64,000 nt of DNA from Desulfobacteraceae bacterium (GCA_011390465.1 JAABSH010000012.1:1-64000), one strand, 5' to 3'; shown: positions 9,138-19,512, counted from the stretch's first letter. Translations and numbers: made by a program. The notes: generated from the letters alone by a model not told the origin.

Positions 9138-11079
9138 ACGCGCCGGAAGCGCTTTTATACCGGCTGTGGAGGGGATGGTCCCGGTAGGTCCAGAAGGGCC
9201 GGTACATGGCATTCAGCACCCGGTCAAATAAAAACAGCAATAGATCGCTTGCGGGCATGGCGGTTTCAAGTTTTTGGCCGAGCATCTCATGCTGTTCCAG
9301 TTGCTGCTTCAGGCTTTCCATTGTTTTTAAAATCGTGATGATTTTTTCCCTCTGGGCCTTGGAAAGAGATGGGTCACCTTGCCCTTTTTCCCACAGAAGC
9401 CGGTGTTCAGCGGTTTTTTTCGCTGATGCCGGATAGAGTTTCCGGCCGATTTTTTTAAGCACCGGTTTGGAGTTGATCCGGTCTTTTATCATTTTTTTGA
9501 TGACGTTTTTTTCCGTTTCCAGTTCCTGTCTGAGCATTTCAACAATGGGGTCCGGAAGGGTGATGTCGATAAAACGGAATTTATCGGAATGCAGGTTCAG
9601 CTTTTTTTCACATTCCTGGGCTGCCGTGTTCCAGAAGATCCAGGATACGCTTTTCAGGGTATCTGAAAGGGATTGCTGGTCCCGGGCCGCTTTTTTCTTG
9701 ATTTCAAATATTTTCTGCATCAGTTTGGCGGTTTTTAAAAACAGAATTTTTCCTGTCGCCACATTAAACATGATGGCAATGACCGCAAACCAGTCCTGCA
9801 TGTACAGCACCCGGCAGAGCTCTTTGCCGAAAAGTTTGTAAAGATCCCGGTTTCTAAAAAGGTGATGCGGGGTCATGAACGGAAATGTGCCGGCCAGGGC
9901 CGGTTGCCGCATCCCTGAAATATCGTGGGGATGGAGGTGGACGGCGGTTTCCAGATCAATCAGCCCCAGTGAATAGGTATCGGGGTGGCTGAAAAAATAA
10001 TCTGTTCCATCAGCAGGTGCGGCAATATAAATATTATCAGGTTTGAGATCCCGAATGGCCACGTTCTGATTTCTGAGGTGATAAATCAGAAACAGGGTGT
10101 TGACCATCAGGCCTTCAATGTTTTTGCGATTGGTGTCAAAAATTTTTTTGGAGATGTATTTTTCTGAAATGCCCCGGTACTGGATGACGGCGGCTTCGTT
10201 TTCTTCCATCAGAATGTCGATGAGCTGGTTCAGATCCTGGAAAAAAATATCATCCAGCCCTTTTTCGTCTGTTTCAAGAACTTCCTCGCCCAGTTTAAGG
10301 TAAAACCACTGCTGTTTTTTGTAAGCGGGCACTGCATGGTAGTTTTCATGCTGGGGCAGCAGAATATCAATGATTTTCCCGTATTCATGATACATTCTAC
10401 TGAGTTTGAAAAATACATCGTCATACTGATGGCCGTAAAGGGCTTCAAATGCGTAAGGGTCCTCAAAAATACTGGTATTGTTCAGCATTTCCTGCTGGAT
10501 GCGGGTTTTGTCGTGAATTTTTTTGATGACCTGATTGAAAAATTCACTGCGGGTCAGGCTCATGAAAAAAACAAATCCCGGCCCGATTTTGAGATGCTTT
10601 TGAAGGTGGGAATGGGTTTTCAGCAGGTTGCTGTATTTATTTTCAAGATCAGCCGTGTCGGTTTCCGCTGTGCCGGCGGAAAACTGCAAATCCGGGATCA
10701 TGCTTAAAATCGGCGCAAGACCCGGCGACAGGCATTGGATGGCCGGGGTCAGAGAGGCGACAATATGTCGCTCATTATTGATATATTCCAGGTATTTATT
10801 GAAATCCGTAAATGGTTTGGGCGGAATTTTGATGACGAGCTGCTGATCATAGATGACTTTGTAGATGGTGCTTTTGCTTTCCACGGTTTCACCCAGCTGG
10901 CAGATGCTCATGCGCCGGGTTTGCCATTCCGTGCCGCATTGAATCCGGAGTTCATAAATTTCATCCGTATCAGCGCAAAGCAGGCGGTATTCTCCGGATC
11001 TGGCGCCGGGATTGGGATTTTCGCACTGCAGCCTGAAAATATTTAAGAAAAAATCAAGGATTTGTTCTTTTTCAGCCAT
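9127..11079 (-). CDS. divergent protein kinase-like protein
   Basis: VIKIPPK (VAIK-like), IRDLKPDNIYIA (HRDLKxxN-like), LIDLETA (DFG-like position). Confidence 0.75.
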   Translation of the reverse strand: MAEKEQILDFFLNIFRLQCENPNPGARSGEYRLLCADTDEIYELRIQCGTEWQTRRMSICQLGETVESKSTIYKVIYDQQLVIKIPPKPFTDFNKYLEYINNERHIVASLTPAIQCLSPGLAPILSMIPDLQFSAGTAETDTADLENKYSNLLKTHSHLQKHLKIGPGFVFFMSLTRSEFFNQVIKKIHDKTRIQQEMLNNTSIFEDPYAFEALYGHQYDDVFFKLSRMYHEYGKIIDILLPQHENYHAVPAYKKQQWFYLKLGEEVLETDEKGLDDIFFQDLNQLIDILMEENEAAVIQYRGISEKYISKKIFDTNRKNIEGLMVNTLFLIYHLRNQNVAIRDLKPDNIYIAAPADGTDYFFSHPDTYSLGLIDLETAVHLHPHDISGMRQPALAGTFPFMTPHHLFRNRDLYKLFGKELCRVLYMQDWFAVIAIMFNVATGKILFLKTAKLMQKIFEIKKKAARDQQSLSDTLKSVSWIFWNTAAQECEKKLNLHSDKFRFIDITLPDPIVEMLRQELETEKNVIKKMIKDRINSKPVLKKIGRKLYPASAKKTAEHRLLWEKGQGDPSLSKAQREKIITILKTMESLKQQLEQHEMLGQKLETAMPASDLLLFLFDRVLNAMYRPFWTYRDHPLHSRYKSASGASMV

Positions 11080-11176
11080 TTTTTCGTCCTGGAAGTTCTT
11101 TTGCTGTCAAACAGACAAAGCGTTTCAGCCATTTTACTCCTATCGGAATCCGTGATCGTTTGCAAGCAGGTTTGGA

Positions 11177-12181
11177 TTACCCGCCGATGGAAACCATCTG
11201 TTCGGGCTGGGACAGGGGGGTGAGATGCTCGGGATGCTGAAACGGTTTTCGGGCCACTGCTTTCAGAAACACGGCTTTGAGATCCGCATCCAGCAGCCCG
11301 AGCCGCAGCGGGGTTTTGATGTCTTCGGCAATATCGGACAGGAGGCAGGTCAGGATATGGCCGTCCGCGGTGAGCCGCAGGCGGTTGCATTCCCGGCAGA
11401 AATGATTGCTCACCGGACTGATGAAACCGATTTCGCCGGCGGCATTTTCAAATTTATACCTTACTGCCGGGCCATCCCCCGGTGTGTGGCGCACCGGGAT
11501 CAGATTTCCCAGCGTCTGAACCCGGTGTTTGATTTCAGGAATCAGCAGGGGCGGGCCGCCGGGGGCAGCCATTTTGCCGATGGGCATCAGTTCGATAAAC
11601 CGGATGTGCAGGGGATAGGTAAGCGACAGGGCGGCAAGGGCTTCCAGTTCATTGTCATTGACCCCGCGGATGGCCACGCAGTTGATTTTGACCGGGTAAA
11701 AATTTTTTTCAAGGGCCAGTTCAATGCCGCTCCAGACCCGGTCGAATCCAGCGTATCCGGTAATTTGCGCATATTTATCCGGATTCAGGGTATCCAGGCT
11801 GATGTTCAGCCGTTTGACCCCCGCGGCTTTGATGCTGTCAATGTTTTCTTCGAGCAGTATGCCGTTGGTGGTCAGGGAGATATCCCGCAGCCCTTTGATG
11901 GCGGCAAGTTTTTCCAGAAGCCCGCAGCAATCCCTGCGCACCAGCGGCTCCCCGCCGGTGATCCGGATTTTATCAATCCCCAGGGTGATGCCGATGCGGG
12001 CAATTCGCAGAATTTCTTCATACCGCAGCACCTCTTTATGCTTCAGTTTTTTTCCGGGCAGGCGGGGGTTGCAGTAAATGCACCGGAGATTGCACCGGTC
12101 CGTGATGGAAATGCGCAGATAATTGAGGTGCCGCCGGTAGCGGTCGATAAGTTGTTGTTGCTGCAATTTTTTAAGCTCCAA
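11177..12181 (-). CDS. moaA: GTP 3',8-cyclase (molybdenum cofactor biosynthesis protein A)
   Basis: YLRISITDRCNLRCIYCNP radical-SAM motif, RITGGEPLVRRD, C-terminal FCRECNRLRLTADG. Confidence 0.95.
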   Translation of the reverse strand: MELKKLQQQQLIDRYRRHLNYLRISITDRCNLRCIYCNPRLPGKKLKHKEVLRYEEILRIARIGITLGIDKIRITGGEPLVRRDCCGLLEKLAAIKGLRDISLTTNGILLEENIDSIKAAGVKRLNISLDTLNPDKYAQITGYAGFDRVWSGIELALEKNFYPVKINCVAIRGVNDNELEALAALSLTYPLHIRFIELMPIGKMAAPGGPPLLIPEIKHRVQTLGNLIPVRHTPGDGPAVRYKFENAAGEIGFISPVSNHFCRECNRLRLTADGHILTCLLSDIAEDIKTPLRLGLLDADLKAVFLKAVARKPFQHPEHLTPLSQPEQMVSIGG

Positions 12182-12194
12182 AAAGTATCGGGTA

Positions 12195-13205
12195 TCAGGC
12201 AGTCGGCGGTGTTGCTCCTGGATCGCCGGGCCGGTGTGGATAAAATTTTTCCCGGTAATCCGGTAACTGTATCATGGCCGGCCGCTCTGTGCCGGCAAAA
12301 TTAAATTTTTCCGCCTCATAATCCCCGTGGGTGAGTCTGTACTGAATCATTTCATTAAAAAGCGCGGTATTCAGCTTTATTTTTTTTTGTTTTTCAATGC
12401 GTTTTAAAAAGGTCTGGAGAATCACAAATGCCATGCGGCCCAGGGCTTTGGTATCCTGGTTGCGGTGTATCCGGCGGTCCAGATCCACCTGGGCCATGAC
12501 GTTCAATCCCCATTTTTCATAAATATCTAAAATCATGCTGGTTTCAACACCATATCCAATGGGGAAGGCAATATTTTCCAATAGCGACCGGTATCCGGCA
12601 TATTCCCCGGACAGGGGTTGGAGAATCTGGGTCAGTTCCGGAAAAAACAGGGAAAACAGCGGCCGGATCGTGAGTTCCGTGACCCGGCCCCCGCCGGTGG
12701 CCCGTATCTTCTGCTGATCCAGGGTAATGGGCCGGTCGTAAAACGCTTTGGCGTATTTGATGGGCTCATAAAGCAGCAGCGGTCCTATAAGGGCATAGGC
12801 AAATCGATGGTGGATGTTTTTGATGTCCGCATCCAGGTAAATGAGAATATCGCCGCTGGTGACAAACAGGGCTTTCCAGAGGTTTTCGCCTTTGCCGGTA
12901 TAATGGCCCATATGGGGGAGAATATCTTTTGCCGCGTACACGTCGGCCCCGTATTCCGCGGCAATATCTAAGGTGTTATCCGTAGAGCCGGAGTCCACCA
13001 CCACAATTTCATCGATCAGGGGAAATCGGGTCATGAGCTCGGATTTCATGATGATGATTTCCTTGGCAATGGTCTTTTCTTCGTTCAGGGTGGGCAGGCA
13101 CAGGGAAATGGTTACCTGCTGCTGATTTTTGGCGTGCACCAGTGCCTTGATGTCTTTAAATTCAGAATGGTGAAAGGTGTTTGATATCAGCCAGGGCTTA
13201 TTCAT
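12195..13205 (-). CDS. gpgS: glucosyl-3-phosphoglycerate synthase-like GT81/GT2 glycosyltransferase
   Basis: ISLCLPTLNEEKTI, DEIVVVDSGSTDNT, GKGENLWKAL, YLDADIKNI. Confidence 0.8.
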   Translation of the reverse strand: MNKPWLISNTFHHSEFKDIKALVHAKNQQQVTISLCLPTLNEEKTIAKEIIIMKSELMTRFPLIDEIVVVDSGSTDNTLDIAAEYGADVYAAKDILPHMGHYTGKGENLWKALFVTSGDILIYLDADIKNIHHRFAYALIGPLLLYEPIKYAKAFYDRPITLDQQKIRATGGGRVTELTIRPLFSLFFPELTQILQPLSGEYAGYRSLLENIAFPIGYGVETSMILDIYEKWGLNVMAQVDLDRRIHRNQDTKALGRMAFVILQTFLKRIEKQKKIKLNTALFNEMIQYRLTHGDYEAEKFNFAGTERPAMIQLPDYREKFYPHRPGDPGATPPTA

Positions 13206-14358
13206 CGCAGACCCCGCTGTCAATGGCCTTGAGAACCCCCAGAATCTGGGAAATGCCCGTGAACAAAGGCGTGATTTTCATGGAGGCGTTTTCCTTGTGC
13301 ACATTTTTCCCTTCTGTAATGCCCAGGGTGATGGCAGGGATTTTTCGGGCAAGGAAAATGGACAGTTCGGATTCACTGGAATCCGTCACCGGGTGCAGGC
13401 CTAAGGTTTTCATAACCGTTACCGTGGTTTTGACCAGGGGGTGCCGGAAACCCAGGTTGGCCGGGGTCAGGCTGCTGATAATGTCGAGCTTCAGGCTGAC
13501 ATGGTGTTCATGGCCGATGCCGCTTACAATATCCTTGATTTCCGAATGCATCCGACGGACCATGTGTTCACTGTCGCTCTGGATTTCAAAACCCAGCCGG
13601 GCATCATAGGCAATGACCCCGTGTTTGAACCCGCCGTTGATTTTTCCAATGATGATCCGGGAAAGCGGACGCTGGGGCAGCTCCATGGTCAGGATTTCAT
13701 CAATCACCTTGTTTAAAATGATAATGGCGTTGGGTTTGTAGCGGTGTTCCCAGCCGTTGGTTGCCGTGACATTGCAGATGATTTCCCCCCGGATAATGCC
13801 TTCGGAATAATAACTCAGCCGGCCCAGTTCTTCCCCTTCCATGATAACGGCGCCCCGGATGGGGCCATTCCAGGTGTCGATAAGATGCTTGATGCCCTGG
13901 AGGTTGCCTTTGCCGATGGATTGGGGGACGCCGGCCAGCACGATATCGGATTCGAATTTAAGGTTCAGGTGCCGGCAGATGACCGGCAGGGAGGCAAGTA
14001 CGCCCACGCTCACGGAATTGTCCAGAATACCTGGGCCGGTAATGGTATTTTTGGTGATCACATAATTGTGATCAATTTCCGCACTCATAAAGGTGTCCAT
14101 GTGGGCCACCACAAAAATCGGGGGCCGGGTCCCGTCTGAAGTACCCCGGATGATGCCGGTGGGGATATTGAAGTCCGCGGTGGCGCAGTAGTCGGCCTGG
14201 GCGTCTGCCAGACGTTCCAGAAAGATTTCAATCCGGGCGGCTTCATGATGGGTGGGTGCGGGAACCTGACCGATCAGCAGGATATTGGAAATAATCACTT
14301 CCTGAATATCCTTGATCTGATTGACAAATCCGGGCAGTTTTTTCAGGATAGCCTTCAT
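13198..14358 (-). CDS. M20/M42-family metallopeptidase-like protein
   Basis: PIFVVAHMDTF, GPGILDNSVSVGVLASL, EGEELG; C-terminal SESELSIFLARKIPAITLGITEGKNVHKENASM. Confidence 0.75.
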   Translation of the reverse strand: MKAILKKLPGFVNQIKDIQEVIISNILLIGQVPAPTHHEAARIEIFLERLADAQADYCATADFNIPTGIIRGTSDGTRPPIFVVAHMDTFMSAEIDHNYVITKNTITGPGILDNSVSVGVLASLPVICRHLNLKFESDIVLAGVPQSIGKGNLQGIKHLIDTWNGPIRGAVIMEGEELGRLSYYSEGIIRGEIICNVTATNGWEHRYKPNAIIILNKVIDEILTMELPQRPLSRIIIGKINGGFKHGVIAYDARLGFEIQSDSEHMVRRMHSEIKDIVSGIGHEHHVSLKLDIISSLTPANLGFRHPLVKTTVTVMKTLGLHPVTDSSESELSIFLARKIPAITLGITEGKNVHKENASMKITPLFTGISQILGVLKAIDSGVCDE

Positions 14359-14400
14359 GATGCTATCATATCACCAAACCCACTGCATGGGGAATGTTTT

Positions 14401-15915
14401 TTACGCGTAATAGTGTATAATCGCCTCGCACAGCCCGGGAATGGTGTAGGTGGCGGCTTCAACATGCACGGTGAACCCGTTTTTTTGCGCGGTTTCAGTG
14501 GTAATGGGACCGATGGACGCGATGGTCACGTTTTCCAGAAGGGAGTTAAATTTCTCCGGCGGCAGGAGACTTTTGAAGTTCGTGACTGTGGAGGAGCTGG
14601 TAAAGGTAATCAGGTCAATTTTGTTGTCTTCCAGTTCCCGGATCAGCGGGGCCGCGTTGTTTATGTCTTTCACAGTATGATAGGCCGCGATTTCATCAAC
14701 TGCGGCCCCCATTTTGGCAAGTTCAGCCGGCAGGACCGGCCGGGCTTCGGCGGCCCGGGGCAGCAGCACCCGGTTTCCGGCAATGGATTCACTGGCAAAG
14801 GCTTCCACAATGGATTCGGCCCGGAAATTTTTCGGCAGAATATCGGTATTGATTCCGTAAGATTTTAATTTTTCAGCAGTCACCGGCCCGATACACGCGG
14901 TTTTGAGATTTCCCAGGGCCCGGGCGTCTTTTCCCTTTTCCAGCAGCCGGTTGAAAAAAAACAGCACCCCGTTGACGCTGGTGAAAATAATCCAGTCATA
15001 GGTGGATAGATTGTCGATGGCGGCATCTAATTTGGAAAAATCCGTTGGGGCCACGGTTTTGATCACCGGGTATTCCAGGCAGCGGGCCCCCAGATCTGTA
15101 AGCCGGGCAATCATGTCGCTGGCCTGGGCCCGGGCCCGGGTCACCACAATATTTTTCCCGAACAGGGGCCGGTTTTCAAACCATTTCATTTTTTCCCGCA
15201 GCCCGATTACCTCTCCGACAACAATGATGCAGGGAGCTTTTAACCCGGCGGCCCGGACATTTTCCACAATGGTGTCAAGGGTGCCGGTGACGGTCTGCTG
15301 TCGCGTGGTAGTGCCCCAGCGCACCAGCGCGGCCGGGGTTTCTGGGGCCATGTGATTTTCCAGAAGCCGCCCCGCAATATGGGAGAGATTTTTTACCCCC
15401 ATGAGAAAGACCAGCGTGCCGCCGGTGGCTGCAAGCCCTTTCCAGTTGATGGAAGAGTCGGGTTTGCCCGGGTCTTCATGGCCGGTGATAAAGGTCACGG
15501 TGGAGGTAAATTTTCGGTGGGTCAGGGGGATGCCGGCATAGGCCGGCGCGGCAATGGCGGATGTGACGCCGGGCACCACTTCAAAGTCCAGGCCTTCCGC
15601 CACCAGGGCCTCGATTTCCTCGCCGCCCCGGCCGAAAATAAACGGATCGCCGCCTTTGAGCCGGGCCACAACATGTCCCTGGCGCGCTTTTTCCACCAGC
15701 AGAGCATTGATCCGGTCCTGGGTCATGGTATGATCCCCGCCTTTTTTTCCGGCGTAAATCAGTTCCGCATCCGGCCGGGCGTATTGGAGCAGTTCGTCCG
15801 CTGCCAGGTAATCATAGACCACCACATCGGCTGTTTCAATGCAGGTTTTTCCTTTTAAGGTGAGCAGGCCCGTATCACCGGGGCCGGCGCCTACCAGAAA
15901 GACTTTTCCGTTCAT
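14401..15915 (-). CDS. uroporphyrinogen-III C-methyltransferase / uroporphyrinogen-III synthase fusion
   Basis: CobA half: LVGAGPGDTGLLTLKG, LKGGDPFIFGRGGEE, GIPLTHR; HemD half: PLFGKNIVVTRARAQAS, DWIIFTSVNGV, TFTSSSTVTNF. Confidence 0.93.
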   Translation of the reverse strand: MNGKVFLVGAGPGDTGLLTLKGKTCIETADVVVYDYLAADELLQYARPDAELIYAGKKGGDHTMTQDRINALLVEKARQGHVVARLKGGDPFIFGRGGEEIEALVAEGLDFEVVPGVTSAIAAPAYAGIPLTHRKFTSTVTFITGHEDPGKPDSSINWKGLAATGGTLVFLMGVKNLSHIAGRLLENHMAPETPAALVRWGTTTRQQTVTGTLDTIVENVRAAGLKAPCIIVVGEVIGLREKMKWFENRPLFGKNIVVTRARAQASDMIARLTDLGARCLEYPVIKTVAPTDFSKLDAAIDNLSTYDWIIFTSVNGVLFFFNRLLEKGKDARALGNLKTACIGPVTAEKLKSYGINTDILPKNFRAESIVEAFASESIAGNRVLLPRAAEARPVLPAELAKMGAAVDEIAAYHTVKDINNAAPLIRELEDNKIDLITFTSSSTVTNFKSLLPPEKFNSLLENVTIASIGPITTETAQKNGFTVHVEAATYTIPGLCEAIIHYYA

Positions 15916-16146
15916 TTAGACCCCGCACCCGGCACAGTTGGACGCGGTACAGCCGGCGCAGGACGCGGCCCCGGCGGAACTGCTCACGGTTTCACCGCCA
16001 CTGCCTTTGCTGATGAACCCGCACGCGGACATAACCCGCGTTACGGTTGCGCTGTTACAGTCCGGGCAGGCCGGCCGGTCCTTGCCCATGACCAGCATTT
16101 CAAATTTTTTATTGCATTTGTCGCATTTATATTCATAGATCGGCAT
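15916..16146 (-). CDS. FmdB-family zinc ribbon protein
   Basis: MPIYEYKCDKCNKKFE...CPDCNS and Cys-rich SCAGCTASNCAGCGV tail. Confidence 0.9.
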   Translation of the reverse strand: MPIYEYKCDKCNKKFEMLVMGKDRPACPDCNSATVTRVMSACGFISKGSGGETVSSSAGAASCAGCTASNCAGCGV

Positions 16147-16276
16147 TTTAGTGCTCCTCTTTTATAACGCTTCGCCAAATCCCTGTTTAAAAAATGTTAG
16201 TCTTTAGCGTATTTGTGTTGCAATGTAAATAAAATAACGCTTGTGCGCGGTTGGGATCAGGCCTGCGGCGGCGCAA

Positions 16277-17617
16277 TTAATCCGCAGAAGGGGCCGGGGC
16301 GTTCTGGAGCGTTTTAAGCGTGGCCGCGATTTCTTCGTCTGCGTCATACCCCAGTTCTCCTGCTTTTTGAAATTCGGCGAGGGCCTCCTCCAGGCGGTTT
16401 CGCCTGCGGTAGAGCCGGCCAAGCCGGTATCGGAAAAGGCCGTTTTCCGGGGCCATTTCACTTCCCTGAAGGCAGAACATGAGGGCGATGTCCGCGTTTT
16501 TTTCCTGGATTTCGTATAAATATCCCAGCGCGGACAGGGCATGGGCGTCTTCAGGATTTTGTTTCAGCGCGGTTTTATAGGCCGTGACCGCATCGGTGAT
16601 CCGGTCCGTGGCCGTATAAATATCCCCCAGCAGCCGGAACGTGGCCGCGGACTGAGGGTTCAGGGCCGCGGCTTTTTCAAGGCAGTCTCCGGCTTTCTCG
16701 ATCTGGTTGAGTTCCTGATAAATCCTTCCGGTCTGAAACGCCAGTTCAAAAATCGTGTCATCAATTTGTGCTGCTTTTTGAAAATATTCCAGGGCGAGCC
16801 CATATTCTTTTTTCAGAAAATGAACATATCCGGCATTGTAGACGGCCATGTTTTCTTCCGGGGCCAGGCGGATGGCGGTTTTGAATTCAGACAGGGCGTT
16901 TTCCAGGTCTTCCTTGATACCGTAGCACACCCCCAGGCTGTTGTGGACATTGGCATTGGTTTCATCCAGTTTCAGGGCCAGGTAATATTCATTCATGGCC
17001 CCTTCCAGATCGCCGGCCTGATAAAATTTGTCGCCGCTGATGTTGAGGCTGACGGAATCAAATGCCACGCAGCTGTCCGGGCCGAAAAATGCCGCATGAT
17101 CCAGGGCCTTGTGCGCATTTTCAAGGATTTTGTCTTTCCCGTAAGCCAGGGTGGGGTAAAGGGCAATGCCGGTGGATACGGTTTCAGCACATTTTTGCGA
17201 AAACCGGGATTTTATTTTTTTGACAAGTTCAACACAGACGGGTTCATCCGCGCCGGCAAAAAAACCGCCTGCCGTGGCATGATCCAATATCCCCCAGAGG
17301 CCGGAAGTTTCTTTGCAAACCGCGTCAACGGCACCCGCAAGGGCAGCCATGACTTCTGCGGGGTTGATGACATAATGACTCTCGTCCAGCCGGATCAGGA
17401 CGGCGCTGAAAGTTTTTGTGTCCGCCAGAAAATCCATGGCCGCGTCAAGAAAATCATTTTCCACCAGCAGGCCGGGAAATTGTTTTGCAAGCGCTGCGGC
17501 GGCAAGGGCCGGAGACGGGGCTTCCTGCAGGGAAACATCAGCCGTCTCAGCACCGGAAAATAAAAACTGCTGATGGGAAAACCGGCTTCGATGAAGGTTT
17601 TCGGTGAGTTGTGTCAT
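16277..17617 (-). CDS. degenerate GGDEF-like domain fused to TPR repeats
   Basis: C-terminal TPRs (ANVHNSLGVCYGIKEDLENALSEFKTAI etc.); N-terminal half resembles GGDEF with motif changed (ATAGGFFAG) and VSTGIALYP...ENAHKALDHAAFFG. Confidence 0.8.
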   Translation of the reverse strand: MTQLTENLHRSRFSHQQFLFSGAETADVSLQEAPSPALAAAALAKQFPGLLVENDFLDAAMDFLADTKTFSAVLIRLDESHYVINPAEVMAALAGAVDAVCKETSGLWGILDHATAGGFFAGADEPVCVELVKKIKSRFSQKCAETVSTGIALYPTLAYGKDKILENAHKALDHAAFFGPDSCVAFDSVSLNISGDKFYQAGDLEGAMNEYYLALKLDETNANVHNSLGVCYGIKEDLENALSEFKTAIRLAPEENMAVYNAGYVHFLKKEYGLALEYFQKAAQIDDTIFELAFQTGRIYQELNQIEKAGDCLEKAAALNPQSAATFRLLGDIYTATDRITDAVTAYKTALKQNPEDAHALSALGYLYEIQEKNADIALMFCLQGSEMAPENGLFRYRLGRLYRRRNRLEEALAEFQKAGELGYDADEEIAATLKTLQNAPAPSAD

Positions 17618-17619
17618 AA

Positions 17620-19062
17620 TCAGCCTTTTGTTACACAGGTTTCAAGGGCATCGACGATTTCCGTCAGTTCATCGTCCTGAACCGTCCGAAGGTCCAGTAA
17701 AAACAGGTCGTTTTCAATGCGTCCGATCACGGGCGGCGTGTTGTTCCGCATGGCGATTTCAATGGCTGCGGCACTCATGCCGGCAATGCTCACGGCCACA
17801 CATTTTGTGGGCAGTTCAAACAGGGGAAGCGACCCGCCCCCGGCTTTGGACGCGGCATCTTTCAGGCAGACACTGATTTTTTCGCTGCCGCCGGTTTCAA
17901 TGCGGGTTTTCAGGGTTATGGCTTTTTTTTCAATGGTTTCCACCGGATCCGTGAGCATGCGCAGAGTGGGAATGGCGGAGATGGCGGTTTTTTCATCCCG
18001 GTACAGTCTGAGAGTGCTTTCAAGGGCTGCCAGCGTCAGTTTGTCAATGCGCAGGGCCCGGGTCAGGGGATTTTTTCGAATTTTTTCAATAATGGGCCGG
18101 GAACCGACAATGATGCCGGCCTGGGGTCCCCCAAGGAGTTTGTCCCCGCTGAACGTGACAATATCGGCCCCGGTACTGACGGATTCCCGGACCGTGGGTT
18201 CCCGCTGCAGCCCGTATTTTGAAAAATCAACAAACGTGCCGCTGCCCAGATCTTCCATGACCGGCAGCCCGTGGGCGCTGCCCAGATTCACCAGTTCGGT
18301 CAGGGAAATGCTGGCGGTAAATCCCACAATACTGTAGTTGCTGGTGTGGACTTTCAGGAGCAGGCCGGTGTGCTCGCAAATGGCCTGCTGGTAGTCCGGC
18401 AAATGGGTGCGGTTGGTGGTGCCCACTTCTTTTAAAATGGCACCGCTTTTTTCCATTACATCCGGAATCCGAAAGGCGCCCCCGATTTCCACCAGCTCGC
18501 CCCGGGAAACAATCACTTCCCGCCCTCTGGCCACGGTGTCCAGGCTGAGCAGCACGGCCCCGGCATTGTTGTTCACCACCATGGCCGCTTCCGCGCCGGT
18601 GAGTTCACAGAGAATGTCTTCCACGGCCGTGTACCGGAGGCCCCGCCGGCCCGTGGCCAGGTTGTATTCCAGGTTGGAATACCGGCCCGAGATGTCCGTC
18701 ATGTGGGCCAATGCCGCTTTGGCCAGCAGGGACCGGCCGAGATTGGTGTGAACGACTACGCCGGTGGCGTTGATGGCACGCGTCAGGTTCAGGGCCATGG
18801 CGGATTTAAGGATGTTTTTGACCTCGCGGAGAACCGCATTGTCAGAAATATCTGTTTCAGAGACCATCGGCCGGCCGTTGATAATGGTTTTTCGAAGACG
18901 GTCCAGACAGTTGCGAACGCTGTCCGTCAAAAGCCTGCGGGGGACATCAGATAGTTCCGTGGTTTTTCCAGCCAGTTCCAGAATGTGGTCCACTGCAGGG
19001 AGTTTTTTTAATAATGCCTGCTGTTCCGGTGTGATGCCGGGCCGGGGAGTGGGGTGCGTCAT
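17620..19062 (-). CDS. selA: L-seryl-tRNA(Sec) selenium transferase
   Basis: INATGVVVHTNLGRSLL, MVVNNNAGAVLLSL, VTFSGDKLLGGPQAGIIVG, NPLTRALRIDKLTLAALE. Confidence 0.96.
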   Translation of the reverse strand: MTHPTPRPGITPEQQALLKKLPAVDHILELAGKTTELSDVPRRLLTDSVRNCLDRLRKTIINGRPMVSETDISDNAVLREVKNILKSAMALNLTRAINATGVVVHTNLGRSLLAKAALAHMTDISGRYSNLEYNLATGRRGLRYTAVEDILCELTGAEAAMVVNNNAGAVLLSLDTVARGREVIVSRGELVEIGGAFRIPDVMEKSGAILKEVGTTNRTHLPDYQQAICEHTGLLLKVHTSNYSIVGFTASISLTELVNLGSAHGLPVMEDLGSGTFVDFSKYGLQREPTVRESVSTGADIVTFSGDKLLGGPQAGIIVGSRPIIEKIRKNPLTRALRIDKLTLAALESTLRLYRDEKTAISAIPTLRMLTDPVETIEKKAITLKTRIETGGSEKISVCLKDAASKAGGGSLPLFELPTKCVAVSIAGMSAAAIEIAMRNNTPPVIGRIENDLFLLDLRTVQDDELTEIVDALETCVTKG

Positions 19063-19321
19063 ATTGTATTCTTTTTTTTCAGGAAAATCCCATGTGTCTG
19101 CACAGGTTCAGATCATTTTGTTTTTATTAACTATTTGTCTACTTTTGCCTTCATAGCATTTAAAACCCGCAGTTTTCAACAGTTTTTTAGAAAACTCAGG
19201 GATTTATACCGTGGAAAGCGGCGAAAAAAAAGAAGGCCCTCCTATGATGCAAAGATTTTTTTCAGGCCCCGTGGCTTTCAGAAAAAACTTTATACAGCAA
19301 CGGATCTGAGGTATAAAAAAC

Positions 19322-19430
19322 GTAAGCGTTCACAGGGCACCGCATCTGCTTTGTTCCCGGGCACTTGAAGTACGACGGGTACGTCTTCGTGCCCGGCGCC
19401 TCGCATCTGCAGCACCCTGCAAACGCTTAC
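19322..19430. repeat. 109-nt imperfect palindromic element (REP/MITE-like or structured RNA)
   Basis: Terminal arms GTAAGCGTT...AACGCTTAC; inner hairpin CGGGCACTTGAAGTAC/GTACGTCTTCGTGCCCG; CGCATCTGC present in both halves. Confidence 0.75.
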
Positions 19431-19512
19431 AGACCAATAGGTTAAAAAAATTTGAAAATTTTGACTCCGTAAGCGGGTATAAAAAATGGGTCTGATGGAT
19501 GGTATTTTAGTC

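Noticed and set aside
11225-12304. 359-aa + strand ORF opposite moaA
   Set aside because: Antisense shadow ORF; moaA motifs unambiguous on the minus strand
16541-17563. 340-aa + strand ORF opposite the TPR gene
   Set aside because: Antisense shadow ORF; TPR signature on the minus strand is clear
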